From: Symsagittifera roscoffensis
Lineage: Eukaryota > Xenacoelomorpha > Acoela > Convolutidae
Assembly: GCF_963678635.1 (NCBI RefSeq)
Contig: NC_087070.1
Span: 4,808,539 to 4,872,538, forward strand
Length of the DNA stretch: 64,000 nucleotides
Direction of reading: 5' to 3'
Each line of letters begins with the position of its first letter. Position 1 is the stretch's first letter. Of the stretch, positions 22,106 to 34,838 are shown one piece after another. The notes beneath the pieces are model-generated. The model did no database searches and had not been told where the DNA came from. It was given only the letters and a program-made list of their open reading frames with translations. Made by a program: the position numbers and the translations under genes.

Positions 22106-24639
22106 TTATGTTGAGTTTGAATTTGATCGTGGATAGTTGTTTCGACTATTCGATCGATTATATCTGTTTTGTGAGAAATTTCGTGAATTTCTTTGTTCAG
22201 GTGATGTACCTCTATAGCTAGAGTTGTATGGTAATTGATTTCTAGAATAATTTCGATTGCTTGGAAGTGGTTTTCCGAAGCTATTATTACTGATTATATT
22301 TTTGTTTGGTAGGTTTTGATCTTTTTTTATGTATTGATAAAATGACCTATTTGGTTCTTTCTGCTTTGGAGGTTTATTTTGATTATCTTGCTGTTTTTGT
22401 CTACATTCGGAGATACTGTGTCCGTATCTTCGACAATAGTTACACCATTTTTTGAAAGATGGTTTACCCTTATAATTTGGGTTCTTTTCATAGATGTTTA
22501 GAATTTCAGTGATTTTTTCAGATAGATTTATATCTGATTCTCGTATGTTATTTATATGTGTAGTGTTTGTTTCAATGTGATTAACATACTGTAGTTTTAG
22601 ATTTTCTGTTTCTTCAGATTTCATTGTGATTTCTGCTTGTTCTAAATGATCTACTAGTTTTCTAAAATCTAAATCTGGTTCTCGGATTGAGGAAGGATGA
22701 GATGATCTTTTCTTTATAGCAATTTTTCTTAATTGTGGTGTTAAGGGCATCATTAGAATTTATGTCCTTTTTGTATTCTTGTAATCATGTGTATTGAGAG
22801 AATATGCTTTTCGAACTAGTGTTTCGATTCTAACTGCTAATTATTTAATTGTTTCATTTGGTAATCTGCGAATTTCATTGCATAAAACTCTTTGATGTTG
22901 TTTGTTTCTTTCAGAATCAAACATTTTTGAAAGTTCCTGTGTGAATCTTTTCCAATCTGATTTTATGTCTATAGGTAGTACCGAAAACCATTTTTGGGCT
23001 GCGCCATCTAGTTTTGTTTGTATTAACGCAGTGCGTCTAAGTATCCAATTTTGATGAAGTGGTGTATTAATTGGTTCAGGTCCTATATTCAAAATTAATT
23101 TTGCTGTGATTGCATTTAAGTAATCTTCTACTGAGTATTCAGGGTCTGTTCCTGTGAATACCATTAATGGTTTATTTGATGTTTTTGATGATCTTCCCAT
23201 AAGCTATGGGTTCATTGTCATTTGTAGTGATTCTGCGGCGTTTGGTATTTGCGAGAAGTTTGTAAGTTGATTTTTTGTAATTTCATGTTGTAGGTAATAT
23301 GGTAATCCTATTTCTTTTTGCATTTGATTTGGTTGGTAGGAATGCATAATCATTGGGTTTGGCGATTGTATAGCTTGAAAAGATTGTGTGTTAATTGAGT
23401 TTGGTATATTGCATTGGTTGTTGATTCTGTATATCTGTTGGATTTTCTGGGTAAATTTTTATATTTTGGGATGGTTGAGATTGTCGTGGTCATTGTGTGC
23501 GATATTCTTGTGTATATGGTGCAAAAATATCTGGTTGATAATAATCATCATCATCTGATGAAAAATAATTCGTGTAATAAGGTGATTGTTGTCTATTCTT
23601 ATTTTGTGGGAAAAATGGGTAATTTTAACTGTGATCTTGTGGAGGGTTTGAATTATTTTGAAAATTTACAGAATTGGTTGATGTATTTGGGGGATTCCAA
23701 TATTGAGAATATACGTGGTTGTTATTTCTTCGTGGAGGATGATTTGTTCTTAATGAATGTGCATAATTATAGTTATGTTCTGCAAAATTGCTTCTTGTGA
23801 ATGTTTTTCGTAATTTTGACGGTTTTGTTATTGGTCTATATGTTTGGTAATCCATACGGGAATACTTAGGAGCAACCGAAGGCTTAACGGTTGATTGTAA
23901 AGTTTTTTGTGGTAGTGTTGAGTTTCTATTTTTTGGTGTTGTAAGATTTGGATGTATTAGTGAGATACTTTGTTGTGTAGTTGTTACTGTTGTGTGGACT
24001 ATTTCTTCATTTATGAAGTGTGATGGTGTTTGAATTTCTTGTTGTGTAAGATTTCTAGTTCCAATTAGGTTTTCATGATGTATAATTGTTGAATTTAAGA
24101 TATTATTTTGTGTGTCGGGTAAAAATGTATTACAATTTAAAGGTGTTGCATCAATTGTTAGTGGTATTATTTTTACATAATCTGGGTGAAGAGATATTGT
24201 ATTTATTGCTTGACTTGATGTCTACTGGAAAATTTAAAAATGCTGGATGAGACCATTCAGGGTCCCCAAACGTAATCTGGTTGTTCTGCAATAACAGTGT
24301 CGTCATTGGTACTTTGAGGTCTAAAGTTTTTTCTTGCTTGTTCAATTAAGTCGATGTTGTGTGTAAAATAATCAATTGTGAACCATGCTAGTATTTTTTG
24401 TAAATCATGTTTAGTGTTTCGTGAAACGTCATTATTGGTAAAGTTTTCACGAATTGCGTTTAAAAATGTTGAGAATGCAGCGATTTCGTTTCTTACTTTT
24501 GTGTATTTTGATGTTTGAGTTGGTGTTGTGCTTTGAGCTTCTGTTCTTTCTAATATAGATAAATAAGTATAAATTATTGCAAAGACTTCGTTGGTAAATA
24601 TCGAGTTAGCTCTCTGTGAGTTGTGATATTGTATGCTTT
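22106..24639 (-). pseudogene. gag: gag (copy 2)
   Basis: Pieces from 5' to 3': mid-gag (24151-24345, 23625-23855, tyrosine and asparagine rich), capsid-like block (22841-23200, KPLMVFTGTDPEYSVEDYLN to RRLPNETIK, similar to Ty3/gypsy gag capsids), and nucleocapsid (22106-22753) with CCHC knuckle CNYCRRYGHSISEC and a basic R/N/S tail. A stop after ETIK (TAA where the plus-strand relative has CAA) and several frameshifts break it. The first ~115 residues are absent because the unit starts inside gag. Confidence 0.8.
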
Positions 24640-24808
24640 ACTATTTTTCTGTCTGAGTGTTTATTTCTTGTTATGTTTAATCTGCGCAATTCGGAATACG
24701 TGGTGGTATAAATGGTGGTGGTGGTAGCGATTGAGCTGTTATATTTGGTGGACTTAATGGATAGGGATGTTGTACACTATTTTTAAGTTTGACTGTTATT
24801 TCAAACTA

Positions 24809-25147
24809 TCATTGAAGACTGTTTTGAAGTAGTATCTGAACGTTGTGTTCTCGGATATCTTCGTGAATGTCTAGTCTATATTGTAATCTAATAAGAGCCC
24901 AACTGTGTAGTCGGTGGCTTTCGTTGTGTTGTCCGAATAATGGGGTAGGTGCTACAAATGTATTCCAAACTAATCGTAGGGGTATGTTTGTTGACTGTTC
25001 TCTGTATCGAGCGTCAAGGTTATTTGGAAAATTTAATGGAAAAAATGATGGTGATATTTGACTTATTGATGGTGTCGAAAGGAGTATTAATGTTTCTGGT
25101 AAGGATGATAATGTTGTATCTGATGAAGTATCTATTGGATCATTCAC
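24809..25147 (-). pseudogene. Short ORF, possible truncated orfX (copy 3)
   Basis: Near-identical to 14949-15287, with two visible residue differences. Pro- and Ser-rich start and a more ordered second half. Cut off by the unit junction at 24639. Confidence 0.35.
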
Positions 25148-25383
25148 TAAGTTTAATTTTCCTTGCGGGTAAGATTGTGTTGCCCAATAAGGTAATCGTT
25201 AGGAGGGTTAAAAGGATTTTCACCTATTTGTGCGGATATTTGTGTTGATCCAAAATAGTCTGAGAGAATATTAGGTGTGCTTTGCTAAGAGGTGAGCGTA
25301 GGGGTATCTGGTATTGTAATACTAGAGATTTCTGAACTTGATGGTGTTGGTGATTGAGGTATGCTAAAAGTAACTCTGGGAGT

Positions 25384-25751
25384 TTAAAAATTTTTGTTTC
25401 TTCTTGGGTGTATTATTTGTCTATTGACTTCAAGTGTATTTTGATTTTGACTGATATGTCTGATTCGATTTAAGTCTTGTTGTAATGTGGGGCACAATAT
25501 ATATGTTGGTTCACTTACGGATGCTTGTCGCTGAACTGGTTCTAGTGGTTCGGATAAGCGAGCGTGTCGTTCAAAAGTATATGGATTGTCTTGAAATGAA
25601 ATACGTGTGGATGTTTGGGGGTTTTGGGTAGTTGTAGGTATTGTTGGATTTTCTTGGAGGTGTCGGTGAAGACTGATTTGGCGGTGGTTGATTGGCAATT
25701 TTGGAAATGTTTTTGATGTATATATTTTTTGATGGGAAGATTTATGTTCAT
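25384..25751 (-). CDS. Pro/Ser/Gln-rich ORFs (copy 3)
   Basis: Same two overlapping frames as 15524-15891 with no residue change seen. Low complexity, no domain. The start at 25751 lies just after the stop of the small membrane ORF. Confidence 0.3.
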
Positions 25752-25752
25752 T

Positions 25753-26157
25753 CTAATATTCTTCGATGAATAGAATTAAAAGGATTGTTGCTAAGGCAAA
25801 TGACACTATTGCCTTCCTTACACATTTGCACATTGTCATTATCAGCGATGATAAAAACGTGATGAAAATTACGAATAGTAAAAAAATATCTGTTCTACTA
25901 AAAAATGTTCGTATCATTTAAATAGACTTTGAATTATCGTACCTGTGGATGTGGTCAATGATTCGGGAAAGTTGTAAATATATTTCAAATAGGATGTAGA
26001 AAATTAAAAATATGTTGCAAAAAATTATTAAAAGAATTATAAAAGCTTCAAATGTTTTAATAAAAAATGTTATTAAAAGTTTAAGTAGAATAAAAAAGTT
26101 TATGAAAAAGTTTATGATTAAAATTTTGAGATTGTCAACTGTTAAGGAGAAAAGCAT
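25753..26157 (-). CDS. Small membrane protein ORFs b and c (copy 3)
   Basis: Two short ORFs (25918-26157, 79 aa; 25753-25917, 54 aa) abutting as TAAATG, each mostly hydrophobic helices. They repeat the pair at 15893-16297. One residue differs in the larger (FEIYLQ against FEKYLQ). A TAA also lies directly before the first ATG, ending a short frame RLNFAPEIQKIFDERIIS. Family unknown. Confidence 0.4.
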
Positions 26158-26763
26158 TTAAGAAATGATTCGTTCGTCGAATATTTTTTGAATTTCTGGG
26201 GCGAAATTCAAGCGTGGTCGGACTATTTATTGATTTTTTGACAAGTGGGTTGAGTTTCCTGAAAAATTGTTTGAGGCTTATTTTATGGTGCTTGGGAGGT
26301 CTTCTTTGCTTTATTTTTTATTTGGTGAGTAATCTGGGATATTTTTGAAATTTTTGTACTTTAGGCTAAATGATCATGGTCTATTTCTACTTTAGGCTAA
26401 TTTGCCAATTTTGGTTTGAGGGTTTTTGAGGGCTGCGTTGGGAAAATATTGTTGATCTTTGCATTATTAGATAGGGGAGGGTTGTAATATTATCGTGATA
26501 TATACTTTAGTTGTCAAGTGTTAGCGAGTTGCTTATTTTTGACCTGGAGGTTGTAAAGTTATAGTTTTAGATATGCCTGGAGGTTAATATCTGTCGGCCA
26601 GTAGATTGGTGTTAGAGATATTGAAGGTGGCTGATTTGAGTGAATCCTATTGGCTGAATTTGAACTAAAATTATTGCGTACGGTTCAGCATGTTATTTTG
26701 AAAAAATGAAGTTTCAAAATGATTGAGAATTTTACGAATTAATAATTTTTTAAAGAACTTAGT

Positions 26764-27111
26764 TTATTTATGAAATTCAAATTTCTTTAATATTTTAGAT
26801 TGTGGGATGAATGTCTTGTAATTTTTTCGTGGTTGATTTCTAAGTGGTGATGATTCTCTATGTTCGGATTTTTCTTTTTGTTCTTGTGGTAAGATTTTTT
26901 CTATCATTTTCCTATTTTTTCTTTCTTTTTTATATTTGTTTTGGTCTGGTATTTTTGTGTTTTTATAAGTTGTTTTTTGGTTTTGATTTTGCTTATGACG
27001 ATTGTCAACATTTACATTTGTTTCTTGTTCTATTTGTGTATTGCTTTGAACAACTCTTAAACCGGTGAAAGAATATAATTGGATTAATTCGCGTAAAGCG
27101 TATTCTTTCGG
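26764..27111 (-). pseudogene. pol C-terminal tail after double stop (copy 3)
   Basis: Same arrangement as in copy 2: TAG TAA after NNLLP and then about 115 open codons of charged K/N/Q-rich sequence in the integrase frame. Confidence 0.45.
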
Positions 27112-27114
27112 TTA

Positions 27115-28221
27115 CTAAGGTAGTAAATTGTTACGATGTTGAACAATTTCCTGTTTTGTTAAATCCGTGAGTTTATATGTTACTTCAGTGGGTTTAGCAA
27201 TTATTTGGTAGAGTCCTTTTCGAATTGGTTGTAATTTTTTAGAGATTCCTTTTTGTGTATGGAAATTAGGTATTAAAACAAATGTTCCAATTTTTAAATC
27301 TGTAGCTGGCATAAAACGTGAATTAATATGGTTGTTAATGTTTTGCCTTTGTAACAACTTCTTCGTAACTTTTTGGTAGATTTCGTTGTGCTTTTTATCT
27401 CTATTTCAAATCCATTCGGTATGTGTACCGAAGGCTAATTTGAGTTTTTGTGGGTGATGAAAATGGTCTTCATCATTTCATATGGTGACATTCCTAAAGT
27501 TGTCGTTATTTGTGAATTGTATGATAAGGGAAATAATTTTACATCTGCTGACCATTCTGTGTATCGTGTATCATTTCCATTGATGATACATCGAAGATAT
27601 TCTTGCAATGAACGGTTCATACCTTCGACTAATCCAATTGTCCAAGGTGCATGAGATGTACGTGGTTTATGTTTAATGTTGTATAAAGGGCATAGTGTGA
27701 TGATTTCATTGTTTATGAATTCTGTACCTTTGTCTGTGACTAAGATTTCGGGTAATCCAAATTTAGCTATCCAGTGTTCGTAGAGTGTTGTGTAAGCGTA
27801 ATAAGCATCACAGTGTGGTACTGGGTTAAGTGCTACATGTAAATGCATCAACAATGAACATAATGTAGGAATTTCCTTCAGAGGATGGTGAGATTGGTCC
27901 TTTTGTGTCGAATGAAATTCTATGATTAAAGTATAAACTTTGTCCTTTAAAATCTTGTTTCTGTGCTATTTGTTTTTGATTTGGATAAGGTTTGTTTAAT
28001 TGACATATTATACAATCATTGCATAATACTTTTATCCAAATTGGGGCGTTTGAAAAATAAACGTTTTGTGTGAAGTTTGAGTATGTCTTTTCTGATCCTG
28101 AATGTCCTTTTGTATTTTGCGTATGAGAGATATTGAATGCTATCAATATCATACTCAAGGGGAGACAGGGGAATTTAGAATCATCTAATTGATATTCTAA
28201 AAGATCTGTATTTTCATTCAT
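27115..28221 (-). pseudogene. pol: Integrase (copy 3)
   Basis: Pieces 27826-28221 (zinc-binding N-terminus, GHSG and CNDCIIC), 27435-27854 (core with LVTDKGTEF and GLVEGMNRSL) and 27115-27357 (KLQPIRKGLYQI module). Frame breaks fall at the same places as in copy 2, so they predate the duplication. One visible residue change in the N-terminal piece (TQNVYF against TQNFYF). Confidence 0.8.
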
Positions 28222-28757
28222 TGTTGTGTTATTGAAGTTTCGAAAATATCGGAGAAGTGTTTTGTTTCCTAAGATTGTTGTGTCGGCTTTTGCTGGTTTT
28301 GCTTTGTATTTGTGCCTTGGTTTCAGTTGTCTAATTACTGTGTCAAGATTTTGGTATCGCTTTAAAAGTTCAGGTGTAATTTTTTCTGTTGGTGGGAGAA
28401 AAACATTGTCGATTTCTAGTTTTGATAAGGGGATTGTATCAAGTGGGTCATGGAGGTTAAAAACTTGATTTATCGTATATTTTGAGTCATTTGCTTGCGG
28501 TCCTGATAAATTTATTTTATCGGTTGAGTTTTCTTTTTCATTGAATGGAAAAAAAAAAACCTTTTTTTATGCTGTTGTGTTTTGATTTTCTTTTGTTGGG
28601 TGTAATTTTGTACCCATTGTGAGTATGGAATTGGTTTAAACGTAGATGTTCCTAATAAATCAACTTCATAGTGATTATTTGCGCAATCTAGGCAGAGTGG
28701 GAAGTTTTGTAGATTATTTATCTGTGATTGATCAATGTCGGTTTTTACTGCATATTT

Positions 28758-29197
28758 TCACTCTAATCGGGGTGATGTTTCGTCTTTTGCGAGATAGAAT
28801 TTTGTATTTTTTGGTATTTCAATTGTAGTTTTCCGTGTGAGTAATTCTGGTGGTGTATTTCTACTTAATGTATCTGGTAATGCAAGGTTTTTTCCTGCTG
28901 TCCAAACTATATGTAAATTTGAGAATTTCATTAAAATTAAATGAAATCTATAAACTTGACGATTTGGGTTTGATTTTTGCGTAAAAAGAAATATAGTTGG
29001 TTTAGTTGGGTGAGTATCAGAAATTCGTATTCTGTAAGTGTATATATTATAGCTGTACATTCTCTCATTAGAGTTGAGAGTCGTAGCTTGGCTTGTAAGA
29101 ATAATCGGGAATTTGCTGATATAAGATTCATCTTATTTGTTCCACTATGTGATTGTAATAATGCTGCGCCGATGCCAAAATTTGAAGCATCGCACAT
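28758..29197 (-). pseudogene. pol: RNase H (copy 3)
   Basis: Pieces 28937-29197 and 28758-29060 are identical in protein to copy 2, including the loss of the TDQKP region. First catalytic D (CDASNF) and E (RECTAI) present, third catalytic region deleted. Confidence 0.75.
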
Positions 29198-29303
29198 TGC
29201 ATAGAATGGTTGGTTTGGATCTGGAATGGTGTTTGAAATTTGTTCTGTTAAAAGTTTTTTAATTTCGTCAAATCGTGTTTGATGTTCAGTGGTCCATTCA
29301 AAA

Positions 29304-30539
29304 TTATTTTTGTTGTCTGAGGATGTTAGAGAAAGGTTTTAAGTATAGTTGCATTTTGTAAACAAATTTACTTAAGAAATTTAATATTCCAAGAAATTCT
29401 TGGATTTTCTTTTTATTTGTAGGTGGTTGTAGTTTTTGGATTGCGTCAATGCGTGATTTTAATGGATTGATAGTGTTTCGTTCAATATTATGTCCTAAAA
29501 ATTTTACGCGTGTTAAGAAAAAATGTGATTTATCTGGGGCTGCTTTCAGATTCTCGTTCTGAAGTATTTTGTGATATTGTTCCAAAACTGTAAATATTTT
29601 GTCTTTAGTGTGTGATTGCATGAAAACATCATCTAAATTCTTGAGTATTTGTGATCCAAAAGTTTTACTCATGAAAGCTGAAAAAGCTGCTGGTCCTATG
29701 GATATTCCATAGAATAATCGATTAAATTCGTATTGTTGATTTCCAATAACAAAATGTGTTAGTCGTCGTGACTGTTCATCTATTGGCATTTGATTGTAAG
29801 CACTAGTCATATCTGCGGTTGTGAAGTATTTACCATTTTTTTTTCTTAAGATAACTTGTATTGGTTCAATGGGCCAATTACATTTTGATTCATCAATTAG
29901 TGAATTGAGATATCTAGCGTCTAAAACTATTTGTAGTGATTCACCTTTTGCTAGAATGGTGACAGGATTGATAAAGGTGTTAGCTTTTGGTTGTTCTTCT
30001 TTATTTACTGGTGATATAATTTCGTATTGTTCTAAAATATTTAGTAATCTATTGACCTCATCGTGTAAGTGAATTGGTACTTTGCTTGCTCTTTGTTTTT
30101 TGAAAACTGCGTCGGGTTTTAATGGAAGCTGTAGGGATGAACTAAATTTTCCAACGTCAAATTTTGATGTTGCGTAAACTGATGAATATTTCATTAGTTG
30201 TTTAATTAATTTATCAAATTCATCTTGTGTTATTTGTGAAAGTTGAAAATTAAACATCGTTAAAAAATTTTGTTGTTTTTCTGTATAATTTGTTATATTG
30301 AATGTTGGTTTGAAACATGGGGTTTTTGTGAAATAATCTGCATTTCTTTTTTCATTACTTATTATATTATTTATGGATAATTTTTCATCAAGAATTGTTG
30401 ATTGACAAATGTCTAATAGCTGTAATATATTACTAACTCTGTATGCTACTTCTTTTACAGGTGCAGTTGTGGCATTCGTTTCACAATATCCTAAGAGTCC
30501 TAGGGGTAGTGTTATTCTATTTGGTGTATTATTATACAA
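29304..30539 (-). pseudogene. pol: Reverse transcriptase, longest open copy (copy 3)
   Basis: The frame is open for 411 codons, from the protease-RT linker through the RT fingers and palm. Motif A (TTADMTSAYNQMP) and the GISIGPAAF block are present. The active-site block again reads ILKNLDDVF, missing the tyrosine and four neighbours found in the plus-strand relative. The open frame therefore does not imply activity. It lies between protease (30723 upward) and RNase H (29197 downward). The stop at 29304 falls within the connection domain, where a frameshift near 29340 separates it from RNase H. Confidence 0.85.
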
Positions 30540-30722
30540 GTGTAGTGAAATAATAGCAGAATTACTGTTTCTTACGTATTTTATAGATGAAATTGTTATT
30601 TTTTGAAAAAATTGTGAATAGATCTAAATTCGAAATCTGACATAAAAAGTTGTCTATTTTGACTTTTGTCGTATTGATGAACTTGTTTTATGAGAAGTTA
30701 TATTCATTTCCTGATAACGGTT

Positions 30723-31773
30723 TTAGGTGTTTACGTTCTTGATTATAAATAGGGTAGAACTTTGAGAAAAATGGTGGTTGTTTGTATAATCTTTAAAAAA
30801 TGTTAAGGCTGTGTTTTTCACTCTTGTATTTTTATCTTTTATATGGAGTTTACGATTTAAAATGTTTATGGTGGGTATATTTTTGGTGATAATTGGTATT
30901 CCAATAATATTATGTTTAATATCAGTAATATGAAATGTTTGTTTGAATGGTTTGTTTAAAATCTTGTTTTCTTCCATTGTTCTTGTGGGAACAAGGAATA
31001 GTTGAATTTTTCCATAATTTACTAATGTTGATCCTTGTGCTGTTGCTAATTTACTAGATGTCTCGAGAGGTTTCCAATTCGGATGTAGTGTTCTGATTTC
31101 ATTCCATGTAGGGATGTTAATAATATTTGACTCTGCTCCTGAATCGATTAAAAAATCAATTTCAAGATCTGGTGGTTGAAATTCTTTATTTTTTGGTTTC
31201 TCTAAGAGGAATGGAATTGTCAAATTTTTTTCTCTTGGTTGTTCTTTTTGAATGTTTTGATAAATATGATTATTTGAGCATTGTTTTTCGTCATTTTTAT
31301 TAGGTTTAATTACAGTGTTAATTTCGTTTAGTTCTTGAGTAACTTGTGAATTGGTTTTAGTTGGTCCCATATAATAATTATTTAGAAGTTCCAATGGATT
31401 CTCATATATGTGTGAACTAAAGGGTTGTTCATATATGATAGGTTCATAGTCATTTTCGACTGTTATCATATTTACTATCATGGTATTATCTGTATCACTT
31501 TCACTATCTGTTGATTCACAATTATTGTGGTTTATTGTAATTCATGATTTTCCGTGTTATTAAAACCTGGGGGGTCTGAAGGTATTTGTTCATTTGTTTG
31601 TACTTGATTGATTTGTCGTTGATGCTTTGGTGTGTTACTTCTGTATCGATTTTCAGAATCAGAGTAACGGTTAGTATTCCTATGAGGTGACTGGGAAAAA
31701 TTTCTGTATCTATTATTATAACTTGAGTTTCCATTTCGTGAATTGTTTCGTAATCTGTTCTGATAGTTATCAT
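30723..31773 (-). pseudogene. pro: Retropepsin-like protease region (copy 3)
   Basis: Two pieces, 30723-31481 and 31522-31773, separated by a one-base insertion near 31541 that copy 2 lacks. The active site LIDSGAESNIIN is intact and the flap-side block HNIIGIPIITKN follows. Otherwise as copy 2. Confidence 0.75.
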
Positions 31774-31970
31774 TCGATCTTTGATAATTCGATCTATTGT
31801 ATGAATTATTCCGTGATCTGTTGTTTGGATAATTCTGATTTCGATTGTTTGAGTAACTTCTATTCCTATTGTTTGAATAGTTTCTATTTCTGTTTTACGA
31901 TGAGTTTCGTGATCTGTTGTTGGAATAGTGTCTCTTCCTTGTTTGATTGGGAACTGGATGCAGAAACAAA

Positions 31971-34838
31971 TTATGTTGACTTTGAATTTGATCGTGGATA
32001 GTTGTTTCGTTTATTCGATCGATTATATCTGTTTTGTGAGAAATTTCGTGAATTTCTTTGTTCAGGTGATGTACCTCTATAGCTAGAGTTGTATGGTAAT
32101 TGATTTCTAGAATAATTTCGATTGCTTGGAAGTGGTTTTCCGAAGCTATTATTACTGATTATATTTTTGTTTGGTAGGTTTTGATCTTTTTTTATGTATT
32201 GATAAAATGACCTATTTGGTTCTTTCTGCTTTGGAGGTTTATTTTGATTATCTTGCTGTTTTTGTCTACATTCGGAGATACTGTGTCCGTATCTTCGACA
32301 ATAGTTACACCATTTTTTGAAAGATGGTTTACCCTTATAATTTGGGTTCTTTTCATAGATGTTTAGAATTTCAGTGATTTTTTCAGATAGATTTATATCT
32401 GATTCTCGTATGTTATTTATATGTGTAGTGTTTGTTTCAATGTGATTAACATACTGTAGTTTTAGATTTTCTGTTTCTTCAGATTTCATTGTGATTTCTG
32501 CTTGTTCTAAATGATCTACTAGTTTTCTAAAATCTAAATCTGGTTCTCGGATTGAGGAAGGATGAGATGATCTTTTCTTTATAGCAATTTTTCTTAATTG
32601 TGGTGTTAAGGGCATCATTAGAATTTATGTCCTTTTTGTATTCTTGTAATCATGTGTATTGAGAGAATATGCTTTTCGAACTAGTGTTTCGATTCTAACT
32701 GCTAATTATTTAATTGTTTCATTTGGTAATCTGCGAATTTCATTGCATAAAACTCTTTGATGTTGTTTGTTTCTTTCAGAATCAAACATTTTTGAAAGTT
32801 CCTGTGTGAATCTTTTCCAATCTGATTTTATGTCTATAGGTAGTACCGAAAACCATTTTTGGGCTGCGCCATCTAGTTTTGTTTGTATTAACGCAGTGCG
32901 TCTAAGTATCCAATTTTGATGAAGTGGTGTATTAATTGGTTCAGGTCCTATATTCAAAATTAATTTTGCTGTGATTGCATTTAAGTAATCTTCTACTGAG
33001 TATTCAGGGTCTGTTCCTGTGAATACCATTAATGGTTTATTTGATGTTTTTGATGATCTTCCCATAAGCTATGGGTTCATTGTCATTTGTAGTGATTCTG
33101 CGGCGTTTGGTATTTGCGAGAAGTTTGTAAGTTGATTTTTTGTAATTTCATGTTGTAGGTAATATGGTAATCCTATTTCTTTTTGCATTTGATTTGGTTG
33201 GTAGGAATGCATAATCATTGGGTTTTGCGATTGTATAGCTTGAAAAGATTGTGTGTTAATTGAGTTTGGTATATTGCATTGGTTGTTGATTCTGTATATC
33301 TGTTGGATTTTCTGGGTAAATTTTTATATTTTGGGATGGTTGAGATTGTCGTGGTCATTGTGTGCGATATTCTTGTGTATATGGTGCAAAAATATCTGGT
33401 TGATAATAATCATCATCATCTGATGAAAAATAATTCGTGTAATAAGGTGATTGTTGTCTATTCTTATTTTGTGGGAAAAATGGGTAATTTTAACTGTGAT
33501 CTTGTGGAGGGTTTGAATTATTTTGAAAATTTACAGAATTGGTTGATGTATTTGGGGGATTCCAATATTGAGAATATACGTGGTTGTTATTTCTTCGTGG
33601 AGGATGATTTGTTCTTAATGAATGTGCATAATTATAGTTATGTTCTGCAAAATTGCTTCTTGTGAATGTTTTTCGTAATTTTGACGGTTTTGTTATTGGT
33701 CTATATGTTTGGTAATCCATACGGGAATACTTAGGAGCAACCGAAGGCTTAACGGTTGATTGTAAAGTTTTTTGTGGTAGTGTTGAGTTTCTATTTTTTG
33801 GTGTTGTAAGGTTTGGATGTATTAGTGAGATACTTTGTTGTGTAGTTGTTACTGTTGTGTGGACTATTTCTTCATTTATGAAGTGTGATGGTGTTTGAAT
33901 TTCTTGTTGTGTAAGATTTCTAGTTGCAATTAGGTTTTCATGATGTATAATTGTTGAATTTAAGATATTATTTTGTGTGTCGGGTAAAAATGTATTACAA
34001 TTTAAAGGTGTTGCATCAATTGTTAGTGGTATTATTTTTACATAATCTGGGTGAAGAGATATTGTATTTATTGCTTGACTTGATGTCTACTGGAAAATTT
34101 AAAAATGCTGGATGAGACCATTCAGGGTCCCCAAACGTAATCTGGTTGTTCTGCAATAACAGTGTCGTCATTGGTACTTTGAGGTCTAAAGTTTTTTCTT
34201 GCTTGTTCAATTAAGTCGATGTTGTGTGTAAAATAATCAATTGTGAACCATGCTAGTATTTTTTGTAAATCATGTTTAGTGTTTCGTGAAACGTCATTAT
34301 TGGTAAAGTTTTCACGACTTGCGTTTAAAAATGTTGAGAATGCAGCGATTTCGTTTCTTACTTTTGTGTATTTTGATGTTTAAGTTGGTGTTGTGCTTTG
34401 AGCTTCTGTTCTTTCTAATATAGATAAATAAGTATAAATTATTGCAAAGACTTCGTTGGTAAATATCGAGTTAGCTCTCTGTGAGTTGTGATATTGTATG
34501 CTTTTGATATATTCTGTGAATACGTTTGAAAATTCTTAATCAATATCGTCTGTTTGGATAATGTAATTATTATGAGACGTTCTTGGTGTACTGATTTCTA
34601 TGGTGTAGATACCGTATTGTTGTGTTAGGTTACATGTTTCCTTTAAATAATGTTCTATAATTTGTCTTTTGATTTTTATATCTGGAAATTCTGATTTACA
34701 TGGACTGATTCCTGGTTCAAACAAATTTACGAGTAAATTTTTTCAAAATCGTGTTTGTCCTCTATCATTTAGTGAATTTATAACGAAGGGAAAAACTGCT
34801 TCTTCATCTGGACTTTCGTCACTTTGAGTGTTGCTCAT
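31971..34838 (-). pseudogene. gag: gag of copy 3, including its true N-terminus
   Basis: The only gag in the 9.86 kb series that still reaches its start. ATG at 34838 begins MSNTQSDESPDEEAVFPFV. Further pieces: 34536-34724, 34016-34210, 33490-33720, capsid 32706-33065, and nucleocapsid 31971-32618 with the CCHC knuckle. Defects include a frameshift near 34742, a stop at 34536 (GAT TAA where other leader units have GAT TTA), a stop after ETIK at 32706, and mid-gag frameshifts. The product would package the genomic RNA and form the particle. Confidence 0.8.

Larger units (their letters stand above)
14786..24639 (-). repeat. Tandem unit copy 2 (9854 bp)
   Basis: A full 9.85 kb unit running on the - strand from mid-gag through pol to the 3' small ORFs. 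Its left junction with copy 1 and right junction with copy 3 have the same sequence (gtatgcttt|actattttt), where the distal end of one unit runs into gag of the next. It matches 24640-34504 with only scattered substitutions and short indels. It has no LTR, leader or gag N-terminus, so it did not arise from simple LTR-LTR recombination. Confidence 0.85.
24640..34504 (-). repeat. Tandem unit copy 3 (9865 bp)
   Basis: The 5'-most 9.86 kb unit. It matches copy 2 throughout, and at its high-coordinate end gag continues past the unit limit into the gag N-terminus and leader, so it holds the original connection to the 5' side of the element. It differs from copy 2 by scattered substitutions and small indels, for example codons near 25087 and 30222. 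It contains no LTR. Confidence 0.85.
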
